The notes beneath the pieces were generated by a model, which was not told the origin of the DNA, searched no databases, and was given only the letters and a program-made list of their open reading frames with translations. The position numbers and the translations under genes were made by a program. Of a DNA stretch of 11,905 nt, positions 5,816 to 11,905 are shown one piece after another (within the stretch, counting starts at the first letter, position 1; each line of letters opens with the position of its first letter). The stretch is from Rubrimonas sp036735545 (GTDB lineage: Bacteria; Pseudomonadota; Alphaproteobacteria; Rhodobacterales; Rhodobacteraceae): the NCBI GenBank assembly GCA_036735545.1, contig DAINOD010000095.1, forward strand, positions 1-11,905. The letters are read 5' to 3'.

Positions 5816-6798
5816 GGCTCCCAGACCCGCGCTTCGGCCAGCAGCGCCTCGGTCGCCGCGGACCAGTCGCCGCGCACGCTGGTCAGCGCGTCGCGGTAGC
5901 CGCGCCATCCCTCCGCCAGCGTCTCCAGCAGCGCCGGGCGGTCGGCGACGCGCTCGACCAGCACCCAGCGGTTCCACTCGTAGGCGACGCTCCAGGCCGG
6001 GTCCTCCAGCCGCGACCCGGGCAGCCGATAGTGGAAGGTGGGCCGCCCGGCGCGCGTCGCGACCTCGGGCGCCGCCGCGCGCACCCGGTCCGGATCGAGC
6101 CAGCTCAGCAGGGGCAGCAGGTCCAGCCCCCGGTTGCGCGTCGGGCTCAGCGCCAGATAGGCGCTCGCAAGGTCGTCGAGGCTCCAGTCCGCCCCCTCGG
6201 CCGCCAGCGCGTCCACCAGCCGCCGAGGCCAGGGATCGACGAAGGGCAGAACCCGGCGCATCGGGTCGAGCGGGTCGGAGGCGCGCAGCCAGTCCTCCAT
6301 CAGCGCGAAGGCGCGCGCCACCGGCACGATCGCCGCCGCGTCGCGGCCGGCGATCTCGGGGTTCAGATGAAGCCCGAAGGCGTGGCCGAGCCCCGCGCCG
6401 TTGCCCCGCGCCCCCGCCGCGCGGAGGGCGACGACGAGCGCGTCGACCTCGGGCAACGCGGCCATCCGCAGCGGCGCGGTGACGATCTCCACCGGCACCA
6501 GCTCGCCGAGCGCCCCGCGGACCAGCCCCTCGGCCCCGTCGGGCGCCAGCGCCGTGTCGCGCTCGATGCGCACCGTGCCGAGACGCCCGCCCACGGCCAG
6601 CCAGTCGCCGAGCGGATCGCGATGGATCTCGCCGCCCCAGAGGCCGGCGACGAGGCGGGCGGCCACGTCCTCGCCGAGGCCGGAGAACTCCATCTCCACG
6701 CCCACGCGCCGGGGCTCGCCGTCCCGGCGCACCGGGTTCGGCGGCGACCAGCAGCGCTGGCGCGGGATGCGGTCGAGGACGGGAATCGGCGCGCGCAT
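5812..6798 (-). CDS. Amidoligase_2-family (GS-like fold) amide/isopeptide ligase
   Basis: The 328-residue protein shows the features of the Amidoligase_2 family, a circularly permuted relative of glutamine synthetase. There is an early GVEMEFSG (33-40) with acidic metal ligands E35 and E37, VPVEIVTAPL (101-110) with E104, FGLHLNPE (141-148) with H144 and N146, a central helical part with SPTRNRGLDLLPLL (218-231), and a basic RPTFHYRLPGSRLEDP (252-267) likely to bind ATP phosphates. These enzymes are predicted to use ATP to join an amine to a carboxylate, and members commonly neighbour glutamine amidotransferases, as here. No substrate is known. The ATG at 6798 is chosen because the open frame continues upstream only as low-complexity sequence over the divergent permease gene. 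It is first in a two-gene minus-strand unit and divergent from the SLC13 permease across 121 bp. Confidence 0.8.
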   Translation of the reverse strand: MRAPIPVLDRIPRQRCWSPPNPVRRDGEPRRVGVEMEFSGLGEDVAARLVAGLWGGEIHRDPLGDWLAVGGRLGTVRIERDTALAPDGAEGLVRGALGELVPVEIVTAPLRMAALPEVDALVVALRAAGARGNGAGLGHAFGLHLNPEIAGRDAAAIVPVARAFALMEDWLRASDPLDPMRRVLPFVDPWPRRLVDALAAEGADWSLDDLASAYLALSPTRNRGLDLLPLLSWLDPDRVRAAAPEVATRAGRPTFHYRLPGSRLEDPAWSVAYEWNRWVLVERVADRPALLETLAEGWRGYRDALTSVRGDWSAATEALLAEARVWEP

Positions 6799-6874
6799 GG
6801 CCCTGTCCGGCTGGAGCCTGCGAAACCTAGGGCGGCCGACGCGCGTCCACCAGCAGGGCGCGGTTGCAGAATCG

Positions 6875-6889
6875 GGCCGCGGCGCGGCC
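6875..6889 (+). repeat. GC hairpin in the amidoligase/SLC13 divergent gap
   Basis: GGCCGC (6875-6880) and GCGGCC (6884-6889) form a 6-bp perfect stem with a GGC loop, about 30 bp before the SLC13 ATG. It would sit in the permease leader. A CTAGGG element at 6827-6832 is the only -10-like sequence upstream, with no good -35. Chance formation is quite possible at this GC content. Confidence 0.25.
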
Positions 6890-6919
6890 TTCTCCGCGTC
6901 GATCGGAGGGCGCGGAACG

Positions 6920-8728
6920 ATGACGGACGAACAGGCGCTGATCTTCGCCATCCTCGGCGGCACGCTGGCGCTGTTCCTGTGGGGTCGCTTCCGCCACGAC
7001 ATCGTGGCGCTGGCCGCGCTGATGGCCTGCGTGCTGACCGGGCTGACCCCGGCCGAGGACGCCTTCGCCGGCTTCGGCCACCCCGCGGTCATCACCGTGG
7101 CCTGCGTGCTGGTGCTCAGCCGCGGCCTGCAACTCTCGGGCGCGGTCGACGTGCTGGCGCGCGCGCTGCTGCCGCGGCAGGCGGGGCGGGCCTTGAGCCT
7201 CGCGGCGCTGCTGACCCTCGGCGCGGCCCTGTCGGCCTTCATGAACAACGTGGGCGCCATGGCGCTGCTGATGCCCGTGGCGATCGCCATGGCCGCGCGG
7301 CTGGACCTGACGCCCGGACAGGCGCTGATGCCGCTGGCGTTCGCCACCATCCTCGGCGGCACGATCACGCTGGTGGGCACGCCGCCGAACCTGATCGTCT
7401 CCGGCTTTCGCGCGCAGTCGGGCGGCGGGGCCTTCGGCATGTTCGACTTCGCCCCGGTCGGTCTCGCCGTCGCCCTGGCCGGCGTGGCCTTCGTCGCGCT
7501 GGGCGCCTGGCGGCTGGTGCCGGCGCGCAAGCCGGCGGGAGCCGAGGGTTTCCGCACCGGCGCCTATTTCACCGAGGCTCGGGTGGTCGAGGGGGCCAAG
7601 GCCGACGGCATGAGCCTGCGCGAGATCGAGGCGGCGCTGGACGACGTCGAGGCGCAGGTCACGGGCCTCGTGCGCGGCGGATTCCGCACCGTCGCGCCCC
7701 ACGGAGGGCGCCGCGTCGCGGCGGGCGACATCCTCGTGATGGAGGCGGAGGTCGAGGGCCTGAGCAAGGCGCTCTCCGCGCTCGGCATCGAGCTGGAGGA
7801 GCAGGACTCGCGCAGCCGCGACGAGAAGGACGACGACGCCGAGGAGAAGCCGCGGGACGAGGATGTGCTGCTGCGCGAATACGCGGTGCTGCCGGATTCG
7901 CGGATCGCGGGCCGCACGGCGACACAACTGCGCTTGCGCACGGTCCACGGCGTGAACCTGCTCGCCGTCTCGCGCAGCGGGGCGCGGCCGAAGGAGCGGC
8001 TGCGCAGCCTGCGCCTGCGCACGGGCGATCTCCTGCTGATGCAGGGCCCGGCCGAGGCGCTGGCGGGCTTCGCCGAGGAGGCCGGCTGCGTGCCGCTGGG
8101 CGAGCGGGAGCTGCGCCTGCCCGACGCGCGCGCGGCGCTGACGGCCGCGGCGATCATGGCGGCGGCCGTCGGGCTGGCGGCGCTGGGCGTGCTGCCGGCG
8201 GCGGCCGCCTTCGCGCTGGGGATGCTCGCCTCAATGGTCCTGGGGACCGTGCCCCTGCGCGACGTCTACACCGCCATCGACTGGCCCGTGATCGTGCTGC
8301 TGGCCGCCCTGTTGCCGGTCGCCGGGGCCGCGGAGACGACGGGCGCGGCCGAACTGGTGGCCACAATGGTGGTCGACGTCGCCGCGCAGGGCCAGCCGGT
8401 GCTGGCGCTGGCGGCGGTGCTCGTGGCGACGATGACGCTGTCGGACCTCGTCAACAACGCCGCCACGGCCGCCGTGATGTCGCCGATCGCCCTTGGCGTG
8501 GCCGGCGCGCTGGGCGCGCCCCCTGACGGGTTCCTGATGGCCGTCGCGCTCGGCGCCTCCTGCGCCTTCCTCACACCGATCGGGCACCAGAACAACACGC
8601 TGATCCTCGGCCCCGGCGGCTTCCGCTTCGGCGACTACTGGCGGCTCGGCCTGCCTGTGCAGATCCTGGTCGGCGCGGTGGCGCTCCCGGTGATCCTGCT
8701 GGTCTGGCCGCTGCAGCCCGGCGCTTGA
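6920..8728 (+). CDS. SLC13/DASS-type permease with two RCK_C domains
   Basis: The 602-residue membrane protein has an N-terminal transport half (about 7-200), two cytoplasmic RCK_C (TrkA-C) domains (about 214-292 and 316-395) and a C-terminal transport half (about 403-598). The family's hairpin motifs are FMNNVGAMALLMP (107-119) and GGTITLVGTPPNLIVSG (146-162). In the second half they are DLVNNAATAAVMSPIA (509-524) and FLTPIGHQNNTLILGPGG (550-567). SLC13-like proteins with this layout are annotated as sodium-coupled dicarboxylate or sulfate transporters, though the substrate here is unknown. RCK_C domains bind small ligands and probably gate transport. The two are joined by a highly charged linker (292-315, DEKDDDAEEKPRDED). 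The ATG has a GGAGGG site 9 nt upstream. The open frame extends to 6401 but only by overlapping the divergent amidoligase. The gene for the cyclotransferase-like protein starts 31 bp downstream, probably in the same transcript. Confidence 0.88.
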   Translation: MTDEQALIFAILGGTLALFLWGRFRHDIVALAALMACVLTGLTPAEDAFAGFGHPAVITVACVLVLSRGLQLSGAVDVLARALLPRQAGRALSLAALLTLGAALSAFMNNVGAMALLMPVAIAMAARLDLTPGQALMPLAFATILGGTITLVGTPPNLIVSGFRAQSGGGAFGMFDFAPVGLAVALAGVAFVALGAWRLVPARKPAGAEGFRTGAYFTEARVVEGAKADGMSLREIEAALDDVEAQVTGLVRGGFRTVAPHGGRRVAAGDILVMEAEVEGLSKALSALGIELEEQDSRSRDEKDDDAEEKPRDEDVLLREYAVLPDSRIAGRTATQLRLRTVHGVNLLAVSRSGARPKERLRSLRLRTGDLLLMQGPAEALAGFAEEAGCVPLGERELRLPDARAALTAAAIMAAAVGLAALGVLPAAAAFALGMLASMVLGTVPLRDVYTAIDWPVIVLLAALLPVAGAAETTGAAELVATMVVDVAAQGQPVLALAAVLVATMTLSDLVNNAATAAVMSPIALGVAGALGAPPDGFLMAVALGASCAFLTPIGHQNNTLILGPGGFRFGDYWRLGLPVQILVGAVALPVILLVWPLQPGA

Positions 8729-8759
8729 CAGCACGTCCGGCGGCGGGGACGACGCCCCC

Positions 8760-9188
8760 ATGAGCCGCCGCCGCTTTTCCGTCCGCCGCGCCCTGCTCGG
8801 CCTCGCCGTTGTTCTGGCGGCGCTGGCGGCGGTCTGGCGGGCGGGGCTGCACTTGCCGGCGCCGGTCGTCGAGGGGCCGGCGGTGGCGGGCGAGACGCGC
8901 GTCTTCGGCTATGCGACGCTCATGAACCCGCTCGTGAGGCTCTATGTCATCGGCCGGCCGACGCCGTCGCAGCCCGCCGCGCTGGAGGGCTTCCGGCGAT
9001 CGGGGCGCGATCTGGTCGCAGAGCCCGGCGCGGTGGTGGAGGGGCGCGCCTTCACGGTCGACGCCACAGGAATGCGCAGGCTCGACCGCTACGAGCGGAT
9101 CGGCTCGGTCTACGAGCGCGACCTGAAGACCCTGCGCGACGGCCGGCGCGCCTGGGTCTACCGCATGATCGAGCCGCCCGACCGCTAG
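8760..9188 (+). CDS. Membrane-anchored gamma-glutamylcyclotransferase-like protein
   Basis: The 142-residue protein starts with a basic stretch (MSRRRFSVRR) and one hydrophobic helix (11-27). A gamma-glutamylcyclotransferase (AIG2-like) domain follows, about 47-136. The domain shows the substrate-loop motif FGYATLMNP (49-57), LEGFRR (75-80), GAVVEGRAF (90-98) and MRRLDRYERIGSVYER (105-120), where E112 is the probable catalytic acid. Family members release 5-oxoproline from gamma-glutamyl amines or peptides. They are normally soluble and cytoplasmic, so the N-terminal helix is unusual and would put the domain in the periplasm if the positive-inside rule holds. It could also be a cleavable signal without a clear site. 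The SD-like GGGGA is 10 nt upstream and could pair with the CCCCC just before the ATG. The gene follows the SLC13 permease by 31 bp and its stop overlaps the convergent MmgE/PrpD stop. Confidence 0.8.
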   Translation: MSRRRFSVRRALLGLAVVLAALAAVWRAGLHLPAPVVEGPAVAGETRVFGYATLMNPLVRLYVIGRPTPSQPAALEGFRRSGRDLVAEPGAVVEGRAFTVDATGMRRLDRYERIGSVYERDLKTLRDGRRAWVYRMIEPPDR

Positions 9189-10510
9189 GCCGACCGCCGC
9201 GCCGCAGCCGCCTCCGCGCGCAGCAGCGCCGCGAAGCCCTCCGCCGACGGCGCGCCGTCGAGCCCGGCCAGCGCCGCCTGCAGCGCCTGCGCACGCGCCG
9301 GCCCGATCAGCGCCGCCGCCTTCGCCGCGACCCGCGCCGCCCGCGCCTCGACGGGCGCCGGCGCGTCGAGGTCGTGGGCGGCGCGCAGCGTTCCCTCGGC
9401 CGTCGCCACGGCCACGCGGGCGGCGGTGTCGGGCAGGGTCGCATCGGCCTCCACGCGCACCCGGTCGCGCAGGGCCACGAGGTCGGGCCGGGCGCAGAGC
9501 GCGGCGTCGAAGCTCTCCAGCGCCGCCGTGTCCACCCCCGCCAGCGCCATGGCGGCGGTCAGGCGGTAGCTGAACTTGGCCTCCAGTCCGTCGCGCGGCT
9601 CGGGCAGGTCGCAGACCGCGAGCCAGCGCGGGTTCACCGTGACCGTCACCCCGCGCACCGCTGCGGGATCGACCGCCAACGACCGCAGCGCCTCGATGGC
9701 GGCATGCGTGCCGTGGCAGCAGGCGTGCAGCTTGTGCGACACGCCCGCCAACGCCCACGCCTCGCCCAGCCCGTCCCAGGCGCCTGCGCGCGCGGCGCCG
9801 GCGTGGGTTGGGCCGAAGCCCTGCGGACCCTCCAGCGCCGCCGGATTCGAGCGCACGCCCTGAGCCGCCAGCAGCGCGCATTCCAGCCCCGCCGCCGCGG
9901 CGAGGCCAGCGTTGTAGGGTTTGCCCATGGCGCCGAACTGGCTTTTCAGCCCGCTCGCCCGCGTCGTCGCCAGGGCCAGCGCCTGCGCGGTGGTCGCCGC
10001 GTCCAGCCCCATGGCGCGGCAGGCCGCGGCCGCCGCGCCGAAGGCGCCGGCCGTGGCGGTCTGGTGAAATCCCGCCTCGTAATGCGCCCGGCCCAGCCAG
10101 TCGCCGATCCGACACGCGGTCTCGAAACCGATCAGGAAGGCGTCGAGGAAGGCGCGCCCGGTCGCCCCCGCCCGCTCGGCCGCCGCCAGCGCCGCCGGCG
10201 CGCAGACCACCGAGGGATGGCCGATGTGCAGGAAATGGGTGTCGTCGTAGTCGAGCGCGTGGCTCGTCGCGCCGTTGACCAGCGCCGCCGCCCGCGCCGG
10301 GATGCGCCCGGCCAGCCCGAAGACGCTGGCCTGCGCCGTCCCGCCCTCCTCCGCCGCCATGGCGCGGACGGCGCGGGCGACGGGCTCGCCGACGCCGGCC
10401 AGCCCGCAGGCCGCCCAGTCGAGCAGCGACATCGCCCCCACCGCCCGCGCCTCGCCCTGCGGCGCGGGGGTTTCGGCGGCGAAGGCGGCGAGGCGTTGGG
10501 CGAGGGTCAT
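9185..10510 (-). CDS. MmgE/PrpD-family dehydratase/decarboxylase-like protein
   Basis: The 441-residue protein has the two-part MmgE/PrpD architecture: a helical domain (about 5-260) and an alpha/beta lid (about 265-400). Conserved sites include ALDYDDTHF (85-93), GHPS (97-100), GFHQTATAGAFGAA (147-160), SQFGAMGKPYNAG (190-202), HKLHACCHGTHAA (259-271) and EAKFSYR (310-316). H98, H149, K197, H266 or H269 and Y315 line up with the active site described for cis-aconitate decarboxylase. The family includes 2-methylcitrate dehydratase, cis-aconitate decarboxylase and iminodisuccinate epimerase, so the fold is sure but the substrate is not. No prpB, prpC or other methylcitrate genes are present, which argues against propionate catabolism. 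The ATG at 10510 has GGGAAG 7 nt upstream. The frame reaches further upstream but loses homology. It is divergent from otnK, suggesting a shared sugar-acid pathway. Confidence 0.88.
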   Translation of the reverse strand: MTLAQRLAAFAAETPAPQGEARAVGAMSLLDWAACGLAGVGEPVARAVRAMAAEEGGTAQASVFGLAGRIPARAAALVNGATSHALDYDDTHFLHIGHPSVVCAPAALAAAERAGATGRAFLDAFLIGFETACRIGDWLGRAHYEAGFHQTATAGAFGAAAAACRAMGLDAATTAQALALATTRASGLKSQFGAMGKPYNAGLAAAAGLECALLAAQGVRSNPAALEGPQGFGPTHAGAARAGAWDGLGEAWALAGVSHKLHACCHGTHAAIEALRSLAVDPAAVRGVTVTVNPRWLAVCDLPEPRDGLEAKFSYRLTAAMALAGVDTAALESFDAALCARPDLVALRDRVRVEADATLPDTAARVAVATAEGTLRAAHDLDAPAPVEARAARVAAKAAALIGPARAQALQAALAGLDGAPSAEGFAALLRAEAAAARRSA

Positions 10511-10568
10511 CGGCGTCTTCCCGTATCGCGCGGCCGGCGCCGCCGCGGCAGTGTCGGGCGTCGGCTGG

Positions 10569-10597
10569 CCGGACGCAACGGCGCCCCTTGCGTCCGG
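10569..10597. promoter_or_regulatory. Perfect 10-bp inverted repeat, candidate operator
   Basis: CCGGACGCAA (10569-10578) and TTGCGTCCGG (10588-10597) are perfect inverted arms separated by 9 bp, in the middle of the 158-bp gap between the divergent MmgE/PrpD and otnK genes. A regulator dimer could bind it to control both genes. Each arm also ends in an outward-facing TTGCGT that could serve as a -35, with weak -10-like hexamers 17 bp further out (GACACT on minus, CATCGA on plus). It would fold as a hairpin if transcribed. No regulator gene lies in the window. Confidence 0.55.
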
Positions 10598-10632
10598 GCG
10601 TCGCCGCGCCCATCGAGACCCCAACCGCGCGG

Positions 10633-10644
10633 GCGACCGGTCGC
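10633..10644. repeat. 12-bp perfect palindrome upstream of otnK
   Basis: GCGACCGGTCGC at 10633-10644 is an uninterrupted palindrome, 10 bp before the otnK ribosome-binding site. It could be a second operator element, but short GC palindromes are frequent in such DNA. Confidence 0.3.
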
Positions 10645-10668
10645 GCTGACGCCTGAAGGAGAACCGAC

Positions 10669-11901
10669 ATGCTGCTGGGTTGCATCGGCGACGATTTCAC
10701 CGGGTCGTCCGACCTCGCCAACACGCTGGCCAAGCAGGGCATGGCGGTGGAGCAGTATGTCGGCGTCCCCGGTGGTCCCGCGGCGCCGGAGGTCGAGGCG
10801 GGCGTGGTGGCGCTGAAGTCGCGCACGATCCCGGCGGCGGAGGCGGTCGCGCAAGCGCTGGCGGCGCTCGAATGGCTGCGCGCGCAGGGGTGCCGGCAGT
10901 TCTTCTTCAAATATTGCAGCACCTTCGACAGCACCGACGCCGGCAACATCGGCCCCGTCGCCGAGGCGCTGGCCGACGCGCTGGCGGCGGCGCGCGTCGT
11001 GGTCTGCCCCGCCTTCCCCGCGACGGGGCGCACGGTGGTCCACGGCCACCTGTTCGTCGGCGACCGGCTGCTGAGCGAATCGGGCATGCGCGACCACCCG
11101 TTGACGCCGATGCGCGACCCGGACCTGCGCCGGGTGCTCGGCCGGCAGGCCGGGGGCCCCGTCGCCCATGTCGGCCATGCGGCGGTGCGCGCCGGGGCCG
11201 CCGCCCTGCGCGCGGCTCTGGCGGCGGCGCCGGCGCGGCTGGTCGTGGTGGACGCGCTGGAGGACGCCGATCTTCTGACCATCGGCGCCGCGGTCGCCGA
11301 GGACGCGCTGGTGACCGGCGGCTCGGGCGTCGCGATGGGGCTGCCCGAGAACTTCCGCCGCGCCGGGCTGCTGGGCGGAGCCGGCGCCGCGTGGCGCGGG
11401 CGCGCAGGTCCGGCGGCGGCGCTCAGCGGATCGTGTTCGGAGACCACGCGCGCGCAGGTGGCCGCCCACGCGGGGCCGAAGCTCGCGCTGCACCCGGACG
11501 CGGTGGCCTCGGGCCGCATCACGGGGGCGGGGCTCGCGGCATGGCGGCGCGCGCAGCCGGGCGTGCCGCTGGTCTACTCCTCCGACGAGCCCGAGGCGGT
11601 GCGCGAGGCGCAGGCGAGGCACGGCGCCGAGGCCATCGCCCACGCCTTCGAGGCCCTGTTCGCCGAGACCGCGCGGCTCTGGGTGGCCGACGGGGTGGAG
11701 CGGCTGATCGTGGCGGGCGGCGAGACCGCCGGCGCGGTCGTCGGCGGGCTGGGGCTCGGCGCGCTGTCCATCGGTCCCGAGATCGACCCCGGCGTGCCGG
11801 CGATGCGCGCGGGCGATCTGGCGCTGACGCTGAAATCGGGCAACTTCGGCGCGCCGGACTTCTTCGCGAGGGCGGCGGCGCGGCTGGCCGAAGGCGCCTG
11901 A
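10669..11901 (+). CDS. otnK: OtnK, 3-oxo-tetronate 4-kinase (DUF1537, four-carbon acid sugar kinase)
   Basis: The 410-residue protein is a complete four-carbon acid sugar kinase of the OtnK/DtnK/LtnK family. The N-terminal substrate domain has GCIGDDFTGSSDLAN (4-18) and FKYCSTFDSTDAGN (80-93). The C-terminal nucleotide-binding domain has LSGSCSETTRAQ (252-263), VAGGETAGAVV (348-358) and LKSGNFGAPDFF (388-399). OtnK phosphorylates 3-oxo-tetronate to the 4-phosphate, which OtnC then decarboxylates to dihydroxyacetone phosphate. It is cytoplasmic. The ATG has a strong GAAGGAG site 7 nt upstream. Only four bases follow the stop, so an otnC-type aldolase may lie just outside the window. It is divergent from the MmgE/PrpD gene across a palindromic gap. 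Related kinases act on other four-carbon acids (D-threonate, L-threonate, D-erythronate), so substrate stereochemistry is uncertain. Confidence 0.91.
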   Translation: MLLGCIGDDFTGSSDLANTLAKQGMAVEQYVGVPGGPAAPEVEAGVVALKSRTIPAAEAVAQALAALEWLRAQGCRQFFFKYCSTFDSTDAGNIGPVAEALADALAAARVVVCPAFPATGRTVVHGHLFVGDRLLSESGMRDHPLTPMRDPDLRRVLGRQAGGPVAHVGHAAVRAGAAALRAALAAAPARLVVVDALEDADLLTIGAAVAEDALVTGGSGVAMGLPENFRRAGLLGGAGAAWRGRAGPAAALSGSCSETTRAQVAAHAGPKLALHPDAVASGRITGAGLAAWRRAQPGVPLVYSSDEPEAVREAQARHGAEAIAHAFEALFAETARLWVADGVERLIVAGGETAGAVVGGLGLGALSIGPEIDPGVPAMRAGDLALTLKSGNFGAPDFFARAAARLAEGA

Positions 11902-11905
11902 CGGG

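Noticed and set aside
6031..8526. An 831-codon plus-strand open frame over the amidoligase and SLC13 genes
   Set aside because: It is arginine, glycine and alanine rich with no domain, antisense to the amidoligase and out of frame with the permease. Both real genes show clear family motifs.
8734..8759. Hairpins CGTCC/GGACG and GGGG/CCCC between the permease and cyclotransferase genes as a regulatory RNA switch
   Set aside because: The stems are only 4-5 bp in a 31-bp GC-rich gap. They might mask the ribosome-binding site, but nothing resembles a known riboswitch or attenuator.
8571..11522. A 983-codon open frame on the minus strand across the permease 3' end, MmgE/PrpD and otnK
   Set aside because: It runs antisense or out of frame to three well-supported genes, is low-complexity (R, A, G, P rich) with no recognisable domain, and is explained by scarcity of stop codons at this GC content.
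1..11905. tRNA or rRNA genes, CRISPR arrays, insertion sequences, integrase or attachment sites, toxin-antitoxin or phage-defence genes
   Set aside because: No matching genes, direct repeats or composition shifts were seen. The genes look like ordinary chromosomal metabolic loci.

Overview
The window is very GC-rich (roughly 70% or more by eye), densely coded, bacterial chromosomal DNA. Gene content (AlaC-type aminotransferase, HspQ, flavocytochrome c sulfide dehydrogenase flavoprotein, a small SqrR/BigR-type ArsR repressor, OtnK, MmgE/PrpD) and the codon bias point to an alphaproteobacterium, most likely Rhodobacterales. That placement is inference from gene content and composition, not from a marker gene. 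I recognise twelve protein genes. I see no tRNA, rRNA, CRISPR array, insertion sequence or integrase. No gene-free stretch exceeds about 160 bp.

Left part (1-3420): alaC and hspQ lie on the minus strand. hspQ is upstream, but alaC has its own good sigma70-like promoter in the 93-bp gap. Divergent from hspQ are an AEC-family permease and a lipoprotein with an SLT lytic-transglycosylase domain, both on the plus strand. A perfect 8-bp stem hairpin sits between the transglycosylase and the next, convergent gene.

Middle part (3421-6798): a Tat-exported sulfide dehydrogenase flavoprotein (SoxF/FccB type) is divergent from an ArsR-family repressor. The repressor's two cysteines have the same spacing as the persulfide-sensing pair of SqrR, so this looks like a self-contained sulfide-responsive module. 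Converging on the repressor, with a 22-bp overlap, is a minus-strand pair: an Amidoligase_2-type enzyme followed by a class I glutamine amidotransferase (PuuD-like). The pair is joined by a 4-bp GTGA stop/start overlap and probably makes an amide or isopeptide bond on an unknown substrate.

Right part (6920-11901): an SLC13-type permease with two RCK_C (TrkA-C) domains in its central loop is followed by a small, apparently membrane-anchored gamma-glutamylcyclotransferase-like protein. That gene meets an MmgE/PrpD-family gene head-on, the two stop codons sharing one CTAG palindrome. The MmgE/PrpD gene is divergent from otnK (3-oxo-tetronate kinase), and the gap holds a perfect 10-bp inverted repeat that looks like an operator. 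The most promising themes for follow-up are the sulfide module, the amidoligase/amidotransferase pair with other gamma-glutamyl-type enzymes nearby, and the MmgE/PrpD-otnK divergent unit. None is a clear-cut wholly new system on sequence alone.
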